Assembly (NCBI RefSeq): GCF_002834385.1
Contig: NZ_PITQ01000014.1
Coordinates: forward strand, 1-64,000
DNA from: Rahnella sp. AA
Lineage (GTDB): Bacteria > Pseudomonadota > Gammaproteobacteria > Enterobacterales > Enterobacteriaceae
Reading direction: 5' to 3'
Length of the DNA stretch: 64,000 nt
Shown here: in pieces, positions 1 to 8,348 of the stretch
How the letters are laid out: every line of letters starts with the position of its first letter
Position numbering within the stretch: position 1 is the stretch's first letter
Position numbers and translations under genes: made by a program
The notes under the pieces: generated by a model
What the model saw: only the letters and a program-made list of their open reading frames with translations
Databases searched by the model: none
What the model was told of the DNA's origin: nothing

Positions 1-299
1 ATCGTTTAAGTCCCTTTTACACAGGCCGTAAACCGGTGACTCCCTGTGAATTATTCCGTTATCCCGCCACCGTCCGCGGTGAGGTTACCTGAGATGGTTT
101 TTACTTAAGTCAAATTGTGGTGGTGTGATTCTACTCAGAAACCGGACTAACAGAAGGGGTAATGAATGGTGTTAAGCATTTTTGCAGAAATTAAGTATTT
201 CTGAATGTAAATCAGGAGCCTTTTACAGACTGTTAGGAATTTTCTTGTAAATGAAGAAGATAAGTCGCAGCAATAACCGGTTTTTATCTTCCTGTGAAA
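1..299. other. Non-coding left edge
   Basis: About 300 bases with no reading frame that resembles a protein and no recognisable RNA gene. It lies beyond the end of ychF and its terminator and is AT-rich in the second half. It could be the upstream region of a gene to the left of the window, but I see no motif strong enough to call. Confidence 0.5.
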
Positions 300-327
300 A
301 GAAAAACCCACGCTTTCGCATGGGTTT
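296..327 (-). terminator. Terminator after ychF
   Basis: A hairpin with arms AAACCCA and TGGGTTT, extended by an inner GC pair, closes around a short loop. On the minus strand it is followed by a T-rich run, as expected for an intrinsic terminator just downstream of the ychF stop. Confidence 0.8.
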
Positions 328-376
328 CAGGTATTTCATCCTTCTCAGGGAGATGCCCCGAGATATCAAAAACGAA

Positions 377-1468
377 TCAGACGTTGAACAGGAAGTTCAT
401 CACGTCGCCGTCTTTGACGATGTACTCTTTGCCTTCAGAACGCATTTTGCCGGCTTCTTTCGCGCCTTGCTCACCTTTGTAGGTGATGAAGTCTTCGAAC
501 GCGATGGTTTGTGCGCGGATGAAGCCTTTCTCGAAGTCGGTGTGAATTTTACCTGCAGCTTGTGGTGCGGTAGCACCGACAGGGATAGTCCATGCGCGGA
601 CTTCTTTCACGCCAGCGGTGAAGTACGTTTGCAGGTTCAGCAGCTCGTAACCGGCGCGGATCACGCGGTTCAGGCCCGGTTCTTCGATACCTAACTCAGC
701 CATGAATTCTTCACGGTCGGCGTCGTCCAGCTCAGCAATGTCAGATTCAACCGCGGCGCAAACGGCAACCACAACTGAACCTTCGGCGTCAGCGATTTTG
801 CGCACAACGTCGAGGTACGGGTTATTTTCAAAACCGTCTTCGTTAACGTTGGCGATGTACATGGTCGGTTTCAGCGTCAGGAAGCTCAGGTAGCGGATGG
901 CCGCTTTGTCTTCTTCGGTCAGATCCAGCGCACGCAGCATGCCTGCGTTTTCCAGCTGTGGCAGACATTTTTCCAGCGCAGCCAGTTCAGCTTTGGCATC
1001 TTTGTCGCCGCCTTTAGCACGTTTCTGCACGCGGTGAATAGCGCGTTCGCAGGTATCCAGGTCAGACAACGCCAGTTCGGTGTTGATGACGTCGATGTCG
1101 TCAGCCGGATCCACTTTATTGTTAACGTGGATGATGTTGTCGTTTTCGAAACAACGGACAACGTGCCCGATCGCTTCGGTTTCACGGATGTTGGTCAGGA
1201 ACTGGTTGCCCAGGCCTTCACCTTTGGACGCGCCTTTTACCAGACCGGCGATGTCCACGAATTCCATGGTGGTCGGCAGGATACGCTGTGGTTTTACGAT
1301 CTCGGCCAACTGGTCAAGACGCGGATCGGGCATTGGCACTACGCCGGTGTTAGGTTCGATGGTGCAGAACGGGAAGTTTGCTGCTTCGATACCCGCTTTG
1401 GTCAGCGCATTGAACAGAGTGGATTTACCGACGTTCGGCAGGCCGACGATACCGCATTTGAATCCCAT
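377..1468 (-). CDS. ychF: Redox-regulated ribosome-binding ATPase YchF
   Basis: This is the Obg-family P-loop ATPase YchF/OLA1, a cytoplasmic protein that binds the ribosome and is down-regulated in oxidative stress. At 363 residues it has the usual length. The Walker A/G1 motif GLPNVGKST is at residues 9-17, and the family-specific NVNE replaces the GTPase NKxD, explaining ATP preference. Cys35, a redox-sensitive position in E. coli YchF, is present in NFPFC. A C-terminal TGS domain follows. AAGGTGAG upstream supports the start. In E. coli ychF follows pth in one operon. Here about 12.9 kb of other genes lie between them, so ychF must use its own promoter in the 230-base gap shared with the divergent SulP gene. 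Confidence 0.97.
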   Translation of the reverse strand: MGFKCGIVGLPNVGKSTLFNALTKAGIEAANFPFCTIEPNTGVVPMPDPRLDQLAEIVKPQRILPTTMEFVDIAGLVKGASKGEGLGNQFLTNIRETEAIGHVVRCFENDNIIHVNNKVDPADDIDVINTELALSDLDTCERAIHRVQKRAKGGDKDAKAELAALEKCLPQLENAGMLRALDLTEEDKAAIRYLSFLTLKPTMYIANVNEDGFENNPYLDVVRKIADAEGSVVVAVCAAVESDIAELDDADREEFMAELGIEEPGLNRVIRAGYELLNLQTYFTAGVKEVRAWTIPVGATAPQAAGKIHTDFEKGFIRAQTIAFEDFITYKGEQGAKEAGKMRSEGKEYIVKDGDVMNFLFNV

Positions 1469-1698
1469 GTTTTTCTCACCTTAATATCTTAATTATCAAG
1501 CAATTAAATGTAATTGCGCGATGTAATGACCATAATTCCCCGCATTATACACGAGAACGACATTTTTCTCGATCCGGTTGTGATCGCGATGAACAGCCGC
1601 TACATCATTGACCGGATTGATTAAACCTTGCCTCGTTCCGGCCATTTTTAGATACTTGTCACAATTTTTTAACTGACAGGAAGTAAACCGGATGTCTT

Positions 1699-3180
1699 AT
1701 GTTTAGCCCGCGTGGTCTGAAGTTGTCGGAAGTGAAGAACGAAACGCTGGCAGGATTTGTTGTGGCGGTGTCGATGATCCCGGAGGCCGTCGGGTTTTCG
1801 CTGGTGGCGGGGCTTTCGCCGATTGTCGGTTTGCACACTGCTTTTATCATCGGGCTGGTGACCGCGCTGTTTGGCGGCAAACCGGGCATGGTGTCGGGCG
1901 CGGCGGGCTCCATCGTGGTGGTCCTGATGAGCCTGGCGGCGCAGCACGGCATGGGATATGTGCTGTGGGCGACGATTTTTGCCGGTGTGATTCAGATTCT
2001 GATTGGCGTGTTCCGGCTCGGTAAGTTTATCCGGCTGGTGCCGCTGCCAGCGGTTCACGGTTTTGTGAACGGGCTGGCGATTGTCATTATGCTGGCGCAA
2101 CTCCACATGATTGCCGGGCAGGGGCTGCTGATGTACGGGCTGGTGCTGCTGGCGATCCTGGTCGTCGTGCTGTTCCCAAAACTGACCAAAATCATTCCGT
2201 CTTCGCTGGCGGCGCTGATTGTGGTTTCCGCCGTGGCGATCGGGTTTAACCTGCACACGCTGCGGGTCGGGGATCTGGCGGATATCTCCGGCGCATTGCC
2301 GCACTTCAGCCTGCCGGTCGTGCCGTTCAGCCTGGAAATGCTGAAAGTGGTGCTGCCTTATGCGGTGGTGATTGCGCTGGTCGGGCTGATTGAATCGCTG
2401 CTGACCATGACGGTGCTCGATGAAATGGGCAGCCAGAAAGGTAACGGTAATCGCGAAAGTATCGCGCAGGGTGCAGGCAATACGATTTGCGGTCTGTTCG
2501 GCTGCTTCGCCGGTTGTGCGATGATCGGGCAATCAATCATTAACTTCACATCGGGCGGGCGCGGGCGGATTTCCGGCACGGTCGGCGCGATTTTGCTGAT
2601 TCTGTTCGTGGTGAGTTTGTCCGGTTATATCGGGCTGTTGCCGGTCGCGGCGCTGGCCGGGATTATGCTGGTGGTTTGCTACAACACGTTCGAATGGAGT
2701 TCTTTGCGCCGTCTGCGGCGCATGCCGAAAGCTGATGCGCTGGTGATGCTGATTGTCACCGTCATTACGATTTTCACCGATCTGGCGGTTGCGGTGATCA
2801 GCGGGGTGATTATCTCGGCGCTGGTTTTTGCCTGGCAACAGGCGCGGATCCGTATCCGTGAGAAGAAAACCAAGGGCGCGCTGACGGTATATAAGCTGGA
2901 AGGGCCGCTGTTCTTTGGCTCGGCGGCGTCGTTTTCAGAACTGTTTGAACTGCAGAATGATACGCAAAACGTGGTGCTGGATTTCGCCGGTACGCGGGTG
3001 ATGGATTCAAGCGGCGTCGAGGCAATTGATAAGCTGACCACGCGGTATCTGGAGGCCGGAAAGACAATACGCCTGCGCCATCTGAGCAACGACTGCGTAA
3101 GCCTGCTGAAAAAAGCGGGGCCGTTTTGCAGCCACGAACTGGATGACCCGCAGTATTATGTCGCGGAAGATAATCTCTGA
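1699..3180 (+). CDS. SulP-family anion transporter with STAS domain
   Basis: An inner-membrane SLC26/SulP transporter of 493 residues. The hydrophobic core (about residues 15-380) carries the family-typical stretch VSMIPEAVGFSLVAG. The last 100 residues form a cytoplasmic STAS domain (VVLDFAGTRVMDSSGVEA). Substrates in this family include sulfate, bicarbonate and dicarboxylates, and the sequence does not tell which applies here. It is not the dauA orthologue, which is present separately at 24-25.7 kb. The ribosome site is poor: AGGAAG lies about 14 bases before this ATG, so a slightly later start is possible. It is a single-gene unit with a strong terminator behind it, at the left end of the segment inserted between ychF and pth. 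Confidence 0.85.
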   Translation: MFSPRGLKLSEVKNETLAGFVVAVSMIPEAVGFSLVAGLSPIVGLHTAFIIGLVTALFGGKPGMVSGAAGSIVVVLMSLAAQHGMGYVLWATIFAGVIQILIGVFRLGKFIRLVPLPAVHGFVNGLAIVIMLAQLHMIAGQGLLMYGLVLLAILVVVLFPKLTKIIPSSLAALIVVSAVAIGFNLHTLRVGDLADISGALPHFSLPVVPFSLEMLKVVLPYAVVIALVGLIESLLTMTVLDEMGSQKGNGNRESIAQGAGNTICGLFGCFAGCAMIGQSIINFTSGGRGRISGTVGAILLILFVVSLSGYIGLLPVAALAGIMLVVCYNTFEWSSLRRLRRMPKADALVMLIVTVITIFTDLAVAVISGVIISALVFAWQQARIRIREKKTKGALTVYKLEGPLFFGSAASFSELFELQNDTQNVVLDFAGTRVMDSSGVEAIDKLTTRYLEAGKTIRLRHLSNDCVSLLKKAGPFCSHELDDPQYYVAEDNL

Positions 3181-3188
3181 CATTCAAC

Positions 3189-3218
3189 AGGTGCCGCTCA
3201 AAACGGCACCTTTTTTAT
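3189..3218 (+). terminator. Terminator after SulP gene
   Basis: Perfect 8-bp stem AGGTGCCG/CGGCACCT with a 7-base loop followed by a run of T's. It isolates the SulP gene from the amino-sugar operon behind it. Confidence 0.9.
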
Positions 3219-3315
3219 TTTGGCTCCGGCACGTCGTCCGGCTCACCGCGTTTTACCGATCTCCGTCTCATCCATAAGAAAGTCCTATAACTCACTCATA
3301 AATATCGAAAAGAAC

Positions 3316-3331
3316 CGTGATCTTGTTCACG
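3316..3331 (+). promoter_or_regulatory. CRP-like binding site
   Basis: The sequence CGTGA-N6-TCACG is a symmetric match to the core GTGA-N6-TCAC of the CRP consensus. It lies about 120 bases before the symporter gene of an amino-sugar operon, where catabolite control would be expected. Match seen directly; function inferred. Confidence 0.6.
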
Positions 3332-3358
3332 TTTTGTTCGCATTTCATCATGCTAGGG

Positions 3359-3389
3359 TTTAATTAGTCCTTAATTAGGATTAATTAAA
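3359..3389. promoter_or_regulatory. 31-nt AT-rich palindrome, candidate ROK operator
   Basis: A near-perfect inverted repeat centred at 3374 with outer arms TTTAATTA/TAATTAAA and inner arms TCCT/AGGA; 13 of 15 half-site positions pair. It sits between the CRP-like site and the first gene of the operon that encodes a NagC/Mlc-type ROK regulator at its end. NagC and Mlc bind AT-rich palindromes, so this is the obvious candidate operator for that regulator (inference). Confidence 0.55.
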
Positions 3390-3447
3390 AAACCGGCAAC
3401 TTTTCCCGCCGGACTTCGACAACGCAAGATTGCCACCGGAGTTAACG

Positions 3448-4971
3448 ATGAACGGGATAGACTATTTTGTCATGGCGCTGTACGCGCTCATGATTGTGAT
3501 GACCACGCTGTGGGCCATGCGGCGCGTGGGTAACACCAGGGATTTTTTTGCGGCCGGGGGCAAAATGCCCTGGTGGCTTTCGGGGATTTCACACCATATG
3601 TCAGGGTACAGCGCGGCGGTTTTTGTCGCCTACGCCGCCGTGGCCTATAAATACGGGCTGACCATCTATTTCTGGTGGGCGTTCCCGATTTCAATTGCGG
3701 TTTTCATCGGGTCAGTCATTTTTGCGCCTCGCTGGGCGCGACTGCGCATTCATATGAATATCGAATCGCCGATGGAATATCTCGCCACGCGATATAACGT
3801 GCCGACGCAGCAGATTCTGGCGTGGAGCGGGGTGTTTCTGAAAACCTTCGACGTGGGCGCTAAATGGGCGGCGATCGCCATTATCATCAATGTGTTTACC
3901 GGGCTGGATCCGCTGGTTGGGATCGCGATTTCCGGGGTGTTGTGCCTGTTTTATACCGTTCTGGGCGGCTTGTGGGCCGACGCTTGTAACGACTTCGGGC
4001 AGTTTATCGTCCAGTTTATTGCCGCCATTGTGATGGTGGTCGCCGTGGCCTTTCATCTGGGCGGATTCAGCAACCTGCTGACCATCTGGGACCGGCTGCC
4101 TGCAGGGCATACGGACATTGTCGCCGGGCCGTATTCGATGGGCTTTATTCTGGCGTATTTCGTTATTTATACCCTGAGCTACAACGGCGGCACCTGGAAT
4201 TTAGCGCAGCGTTTTATCGCCTCACCGCGCGGAAAGGACGCCCGCAAAGCGGCTTTGCTGTCTTCCGCGCTGTATCTGGTCTGGCCGCTGATTTTGTTCT
4301 ATCCGATGTGGGCCGCGCCGTTGTTATTCCCTGATATCGCCGATCCTTCCCAGTCTTATTCCATTATGGCGATGCAGTTGCTGCCCAACGGCCTGATCGG
4401 ACTGGTGCTGGTGGCGATGTTTACGCACACGTTGTCGATGACGTCTTCGGATTCCAACGCGATCACCGCCGTCGTTACCCGCGATATTTTGCCGGTATTG
4501 CTGCCGAAACGCTTTGGTCAGGGGCAATCTTCCCTGCTGGTGGCGCGCGTCACGGTGGTGTTGTTTATCCTCACCACGTTGCTGATTGCCGTCAATGCCA
4601 GCCGTTTTGGCGGTGTGTTATCGCTGCTGATTGTCTGGTTCGGCGGGCTGGTCGGGCCGATTTCTATCCCGATGCTGCTGGGGCTGTTGCCGTGGTTCCG
4701 TAAATGCGGATCGGCGGCGGCGATTACGTCATGGGCAGCCGGCGTTTCGGCCTTCTTCCTGGTGAAATTCGTCGTTCCGGACATGAGTACGGCTCAGATC
4801 GTCGCCATTCCGGTGCTGTTATCACTGGCGGTCTTTATCCTTGGTGGTTTACTTCGCCGTCGCCCGGTCAGCGCGGAGGTTGACGTGTTACTGAATGCGC
4901 TTAATCAGGATCAGGCAGAGGAGTTGCCTGCGCCGGAAGCCGCTTCCGCTTATCAGACCGAATCCCGGTAA
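3448..4971 (+). CDS. Sodium:solute symporter (SSS family), probable amino-sugar importer
   Basis: An inner-membrane Na+-coupled symporter of the SSS family, 507 residues with about 13 hydrophobic helices. The N-terminal helix is followed by the family-typical DFFAAGGKMPWW and SGYSA segments, and the charged tail is short. A TTG 18 bases upstream is open, but GGAG six bases before the ATG at 3448 fixes this start. It opens a cluster with a NagB-like deaminase, a NagA-like deacetylase and a ROK regulator. It therefore probably imports the (N-acetylated) amino sugar or derivative that those enzymes use. Uptake by symport rather than PTS would deliver unphosphorylated sugar. No kinase is seen in the cluster, so one would have to be encoded elsewhere. 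Confidence 0.85.
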   Translation: MNGIDYFVMALYALMIVMTTLWAMRRVGNTRDFFAAGGKMPWWLSGISHHMSGYSAAVFVAYAAVAYKYGLTIYFWWAFPISIAVFIGSVIFAPRWARLRIHMNIESPMEYLATRYNVPTQQILAWSGVFLKTFDVGAKWAAIAIIINVFTGLDPLVGIAISGVLCLFYTVLGGLWADACNDFGQFIVQFIAAIVMVVAVAFHLGGFSNLLTIWDRLPAGHTDIVAGPYSMGFILAYFVIYTLSYNGGTWNLAQRFIASPRGKDARKAALLSSALYLVWPLILFYPMWAAPLLFPDIADPSQSYSIMAMQLLPNGLIGLVLVAMFTHTLSMTSSDSNAITAVVTRDILPVLLPKRFGQGQSSLLVARVTVVLFILTTLLIAVNASRFGGVLSLLIVWFGGLVGPISIPMLLGLLPWFRKCGSAAAITSWAAGVSAFFLVKFVVPDMSTAQIVAIPVLLSLAVFILGGLLRRRPVSAEVDVLLNALNQDQAEELPAPEAASAYQTESR

Positions 4972-5010
4972 CCAGAATCACGTTAAATAAATAACAAAGC
5001 AGGTTTTACT

Positions 5011-5787
5011 ATGACATCACCACTGTACGTTACGCAGGCGGGACGCCTGAATGTTGAAGTTTTCACCCGTCGCGAAGACATGGGGCAAGCCGCTGCCCGC
5101 GATGCTGCAGAGCATTTGCGGCAGCGTCTCCAGCAGCAGGCGCGGGTGCGGATTATTTTTGCCGCCGCGCCGTCACAGAATGAATTTCTGGCGCATCTGG
5201 CACAGGCCGCAGATATTGACTGGGCGCGGGTGGACGCGTTTCACATGGACGAATATGTCGGGTTGCCGGAAAATTCTCCGGCGCTGTTCAGCCATTATCT
5301 GACGGAGCATTTGTTCGATATCGTCAGGCCGGGCGCGGTTTACAAAATTCCGGCGGCGGGCGAACCGGTGCAAAACTGCGCCGAATATGCCCGCCTGTTG
5401 CAACAGGCTCCGGTGGATATGGTTTGTCTGGGAATCGGTGAGAACGGGCATTTAGCCTTTAACGATCCGCCGGTGGCGGATTTTGAAGATCCGCTGCCGA
5501 TGAAAATCGTTGAACTGGACGCCGTATGCCGTCAGCAACAGGTGAACGATGGCTGCTTTCCGTCGCTGAACGATGTGCCGACGCATGCGCTGACGCTGAC
5601 AATCCCGACGCTGATGGCGGCTGCACGATTATTTTGTATGGTGCCCGGCAAGAATAAGCATCAGGCCATTAAGCAGACGCTGACCGCGCCGCAGTCGGCG
5701 GCCTGTCCGGCGACGGTGCTTCGCACGCATCCGGCCTGCACGCTGTATACCGATATCGCGGGTTTCGGGGAGCTGGCGGATGAGTGA
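5011..5787 (+). CDS. Glucosamine-6-phosphate deaminase-like protein (NagB family)
   Basis: Cytoplasmic aldose-ketose isomerase/deaminase of the NagB fold, 258 residues (E. coli NagB has 266). FHMDEY (77-82) carries the catalytic aspartate region. The catalytic loop reads GIGENGHLAFND (141-152): the histidine is kept, but the positions matching E. coli Asp141 and Glu148 are Asn145 and Asp152. The phosphate-binding loop near residues 50-58 (AAAPSQNEF) lacks the usual TGGTP. The predicted reaction is amino-sugar-6-phosphate to keto-sugar-6-phosphate plus ammonia, but the substrate may differ from GlcN-6-P. It lies 39 bases after the symporter gene, and its end overlaps the next gene by 8 bases, indicating coupled translation. 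Confidence 0.85.
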   Translation: MTSPLYVTQAGRLNVEVFTRREDMGQAAARDAAEHLRQRLQQQARVRIIFAAAPSQNEFLAHLAQAADIDWARVDAFHMDEYVGLPENSPALFSHYLTEHLFDIVRPGAVYKIPAAGEPVQNCAEYARLLQQAPVDMVCLGIGENGHLAFNDPPVADFEDPLPMKIVELDAVCRQQQVNDGCFPSLNDVPTHALTLTIPTLMAAARLFCMVPGKNKHQAIKQTLTAPQSAACPATVLRTHPACTLYTDIAGFGELADE

Positions 5788-6937
5788 AATGACGTTACGC
5801 GGCAGGGATTATCGTACACAACAGCCGGTTGAGATTGTGGCGCACGACGGCAATATCAGCCAGATTCGCCCGGTAGCAGGGGGAGAAAATCTGCCACTGA
5901 TCGCACCGGGCCTGGTGGATTTACAGGTCAATGGCTACGGCGGCGCTGATTTTAACAGTTTTCCTTTCAGCGTCGGTTCCGTTAAGCAGGTGACGCAGGC
6001 GCTGTGGCAGCAGGGCGTGACGACATTTATGCCGACGGTGATCACCAACGGCGCGGATGAAATCACGGAAATGGTCAGTACGCTGGCGGCGGCTTGCCGC
6101 GAGTTTCCGTCCGTCGGGGCATCGGTTGCCGGTATTCATCTGGAAGGGCCTTTTTTATCCGCGCAGGACGGCCCGCGCGGCGCACATAACCGGACGCATA
6201 TTCAGGCTCCTGATTATGCGTTGTTTCAGCGCTGGCAGACGGCGGCAGAAGGACGGATCCGCCTGATCACTCTGTCGCCGGAATGGCCAAATGCGGACGA
6301 TTTTATCCGCCAGTGTGTCGCGGATAATGTGGTGGTTTCGATCGGCCATACCGCCGCCAGCGCAGAACAAATTGCCTCGGCGGTGAAAGCGGGCGCGCAG
6401 ATGTCGACGCATCTGGGGAACGGCGCGCATCTGACGTTACCGCGGCATCCGAACTACATCTGGGAGCAGCTGGCGCAGGATGATCTGTGGTGCGCGATGA
6501 TTGCCGACGGCGAACACCTGCCGCTCTCCGTGCTGAAAACCTTTATACGGGCTAAAAACGGCAGGGCGCTGCTGGTCAGTGATGTCACCAGCCATGCCGG
6601 AATGCCGCCGGGTCATTATCATTCGCATATCGGCGGGGATGTGGTGCTGAGCCCCGAAGGGCGGCTGTCGATGGCGAACAATCCGGCGCTGCTGGCCGGT
6701 TCGGTTCAGGGTCTGTTATACGGCGTCAACACGCTGCTAAAAAATGGCATCGTTAAGCTGCCGGAGGCGGTTCAGATGGCGTCAGTCCGGCCAGCTTCCC
6801 GGCTGAATCTTCCGGTCGCTCAGGGGCTTATTCCCGGTGCGCCGCTGGATGCCATTCTTCTGCGCGAGGATGAAAACCACGCACTCCGGCTGCTGGCGAC
6901 GTATAAAAACGGGGCGGAAGTCTGGCGGGGTGAATAG
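5780..6937 (+). CDS. N-acetylglucosamine-6-phosphate deacetylase-like amidohydrolase (NagA family)
   Basis: A 385-residue amidohydrolase of the NagA family, expected to remove the acetyl group from an N-acetylamino-sugar phosphate before the NagB-like step. The metal and catalytic residues are in place: HLEGPF with Glu122, GHTAAS with His190, THLGN with His211 and SDVTSHAG with Asp268. The variant THLGNGA instead of the THLFNAM of E. coli NagA, and LQVNGYGG near the N-terminus, mark a separate subfamily. The start overlaps the deaminase gene by 8 bases, and the ROK gene follows after 53 bases. Family is clear; exact sugar is unproven. Confidence 0.87.
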   Translation: MSEMTLRGRDYRTQQPVEIVAHDGNISQIRPVAGGENLPLIAPGLVDLQVNGYGGADFNSFPFSVGSVKQVTQALWQQGVTTFMPTVITNGADEITEMVSTLAAACREFPSVGASVAGIHLEGPFLSAQDGPRGAHNRTHIQAPDYALFQRWQTAAEGRIRLITLSPEWPNADDFIRQCVADNVVVSIGHTAASAEQIASAVKAGAQMSTHLGNGAHLTLPRHPNYIWEQLAQDDLWCAMIADGEHLPLSVLKTFIRAKNGRALLVSDVTSHAGMPPGHYHSHIGGDVVLSPEGRLSMANNPALLAGSVQGLLYGVNTLLKNGIVKLPEAVQMASVRPASRLNLPVAQGLIPGAPLDAILLREDENHALRLLATYKNGAEVWRGE

Positions 6938-6990
6938 GTTGACGGGCGGATCCTCAGTCATGTAATAATGCGACGCTACGGTGTAACGCG

Positions 6991-8142
6991 ATGGAAAGTC
7001 ATGACATGAAAGACTCAGGCAAAGGACCCGCGCTGCTGCGCCAGTACAATGAAAAGCGTGTACTGGCTTATCTCCGCCAGCAGAAAATCAGCTCCCGTCT
7101 GGATATTTCCCGGGCGCTGGCGTTAAGCAAAAACACCATTTCCCTGATTGTTGATGACCTGCTGGCGCTGGGCTACGTGGAAGAACAGGGCGTGGCGCAG
7201 ACAAGCAGCATCGGACGTCCGAAAATTCACGTTGCGCTGAATCCGTCGTCAATTAAAGCCGCAGGCATCATGATTGAGCGCCAGCGTCTGCACTGGATGG
7301 TCTGTGATTATTTCTCGCAGATCATTGATGAAAAAACCTTTTCCCTCGATACCTCCCAGCCGCAGTCCGTTTTGGCGGAAATCATGCGCCAGTGCCAGCA
7401 GTTACAGCAGGCGTGGCCCGGTCTGGTCGGCATTGGCGTCGGTTTTCCCGGCATCATCGACCATCAGCAGGGCATTTTGCATGTGTCCTCGCATCTGGGC
7501 TGGGGAGAAGTCAACCTGCAACCTTTACTGACCTGTGCGGATAACGTGCCGGTCAGCGTCTGGAATAACGTCAAAGCGGCGGCGCTGATTGCCCGCGAAG
7601 GCGAAAGCGCCAATGACAATGACGCCCGTTTTTATCTGCGAATTGGCGAAGGGATTGGCGGTGCGCTCTTAACCGAACATGGCGTGTATTCCGGCGGAAG
7701 CTGGACGGCGGGCGAGGTCGGCCATTTAGCGGTACTGCCTGACGGGCCGTTATGTTCATGCGGTCAGCGGGGCTGTCTGGAATCCCTGATCGGCCTTTCG
7801 GCCATTAACCGGCAACTGGAACAGCGCCAGCCGGGGCTGAGCTGGGATAACCGCCAGCAGTCGGCTGAAATTGTGAATGAGGTGATGGCGCAGGCCGGGC
7901 AACTTCTGGGTAAAGCGCTGAGCCAGATTATTCATTTAATGAATCCGAAAACGTTGCTGATTGATTGCCCCTATAACGCTCATCCTTTATTTGTTGAAAA
8001 TACACTGGCCGCAGCGCAGCAATTTACGCTGACGTTTCCGTTCAGTCGCACGCAAATCACCTTTGTTACCGAACGGTTCAATCCCGCACGTGGCCTGGCG
8101 CTGGCGATGTTCCGGCGTTTCGAATCCGTTTCCCTCACGTAA
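6991..8142 (+). CDS. ROK-family transcriptional repressor
   Basis: A NagC/Mlc-type regulator of 383 residues. An N-terminal winged helix-turn-helix (about residues 20-75, with LDISRALALSKNTISLIVDDL) precedes a ROK sugar-sensing domain. The structural zinc motif CSCGQRGCLE follows GEVGH at about residues 245-263, and the glycine-rich GEGIGGALL is kept. It is the last gene of the amino-sugar cluster, so it most likely represses that cluster and is relieved by a sugar or sugar phosphate. The palindrome at 3359-3389 is the best operator candidate. The start is uncertain: an in-frame ATG at 7006 is an alternative, and neither has a strong ribosome site. Confidence 0.88.
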   Translation: MESHDMKDSGKGPALLRQYNEKRVLAYLRQQKISSRLDISRALALSKNTISLIVDDLLALGYVEEQGVAQTSSIGRPKIHVALNPSSIKAAGIMIERQRLHWMVCDYFSQIIDEKTFSLDTSQPQSVLAEIMRQCQQLQQAWPGLVGIGVGFPGIIDHQQGILHVSSHLGWGEVNLQPLLTCADNVPVSVWNNVKAAALIAREGESANDNDARFYLRIGEGIGGALLTEHGVYSGGSWTAGEVGHLAVLPDGPLCSCGQRGCLESLIGLSAINRQLEQRQPGLSWDNRQQSAEIVNEVMAQAGQLLGKALSQIIHLMNPKTLLIDCPYNAHPLFVENTLAAAQQFTLTFPFSRTQITFVTERFNPARGLALAMFRRFESVSLT

Positions 8143-8348
8143 TCCCTTCAGTCACCAAACCGCCGACAGCAACTGCGCCTGGCTGCCGGCGCGCCGTAAG
8201 ATAATCGCTTACATTTGGTGGCAAAAAAGCGGCTAAATTCATATCGCCGAAAATTCTGTAATGTTATACGGTTACGCTCGGTTAATCCGACATGAACTGG
8301 CGCACGGCCAGCGTGATGGATTATTTTTTCTCCTCTGCCGGAGCGGAC

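Noticed and set aside
251-694. Plus-strand open frame of 147 codons over the 3' end of ychF
   Set aside because: It is the antisense shadow of ychF, has no ribosome site and no family resemblance. Many similar antisense frames in this GC-rich region were dropped for the same reason.
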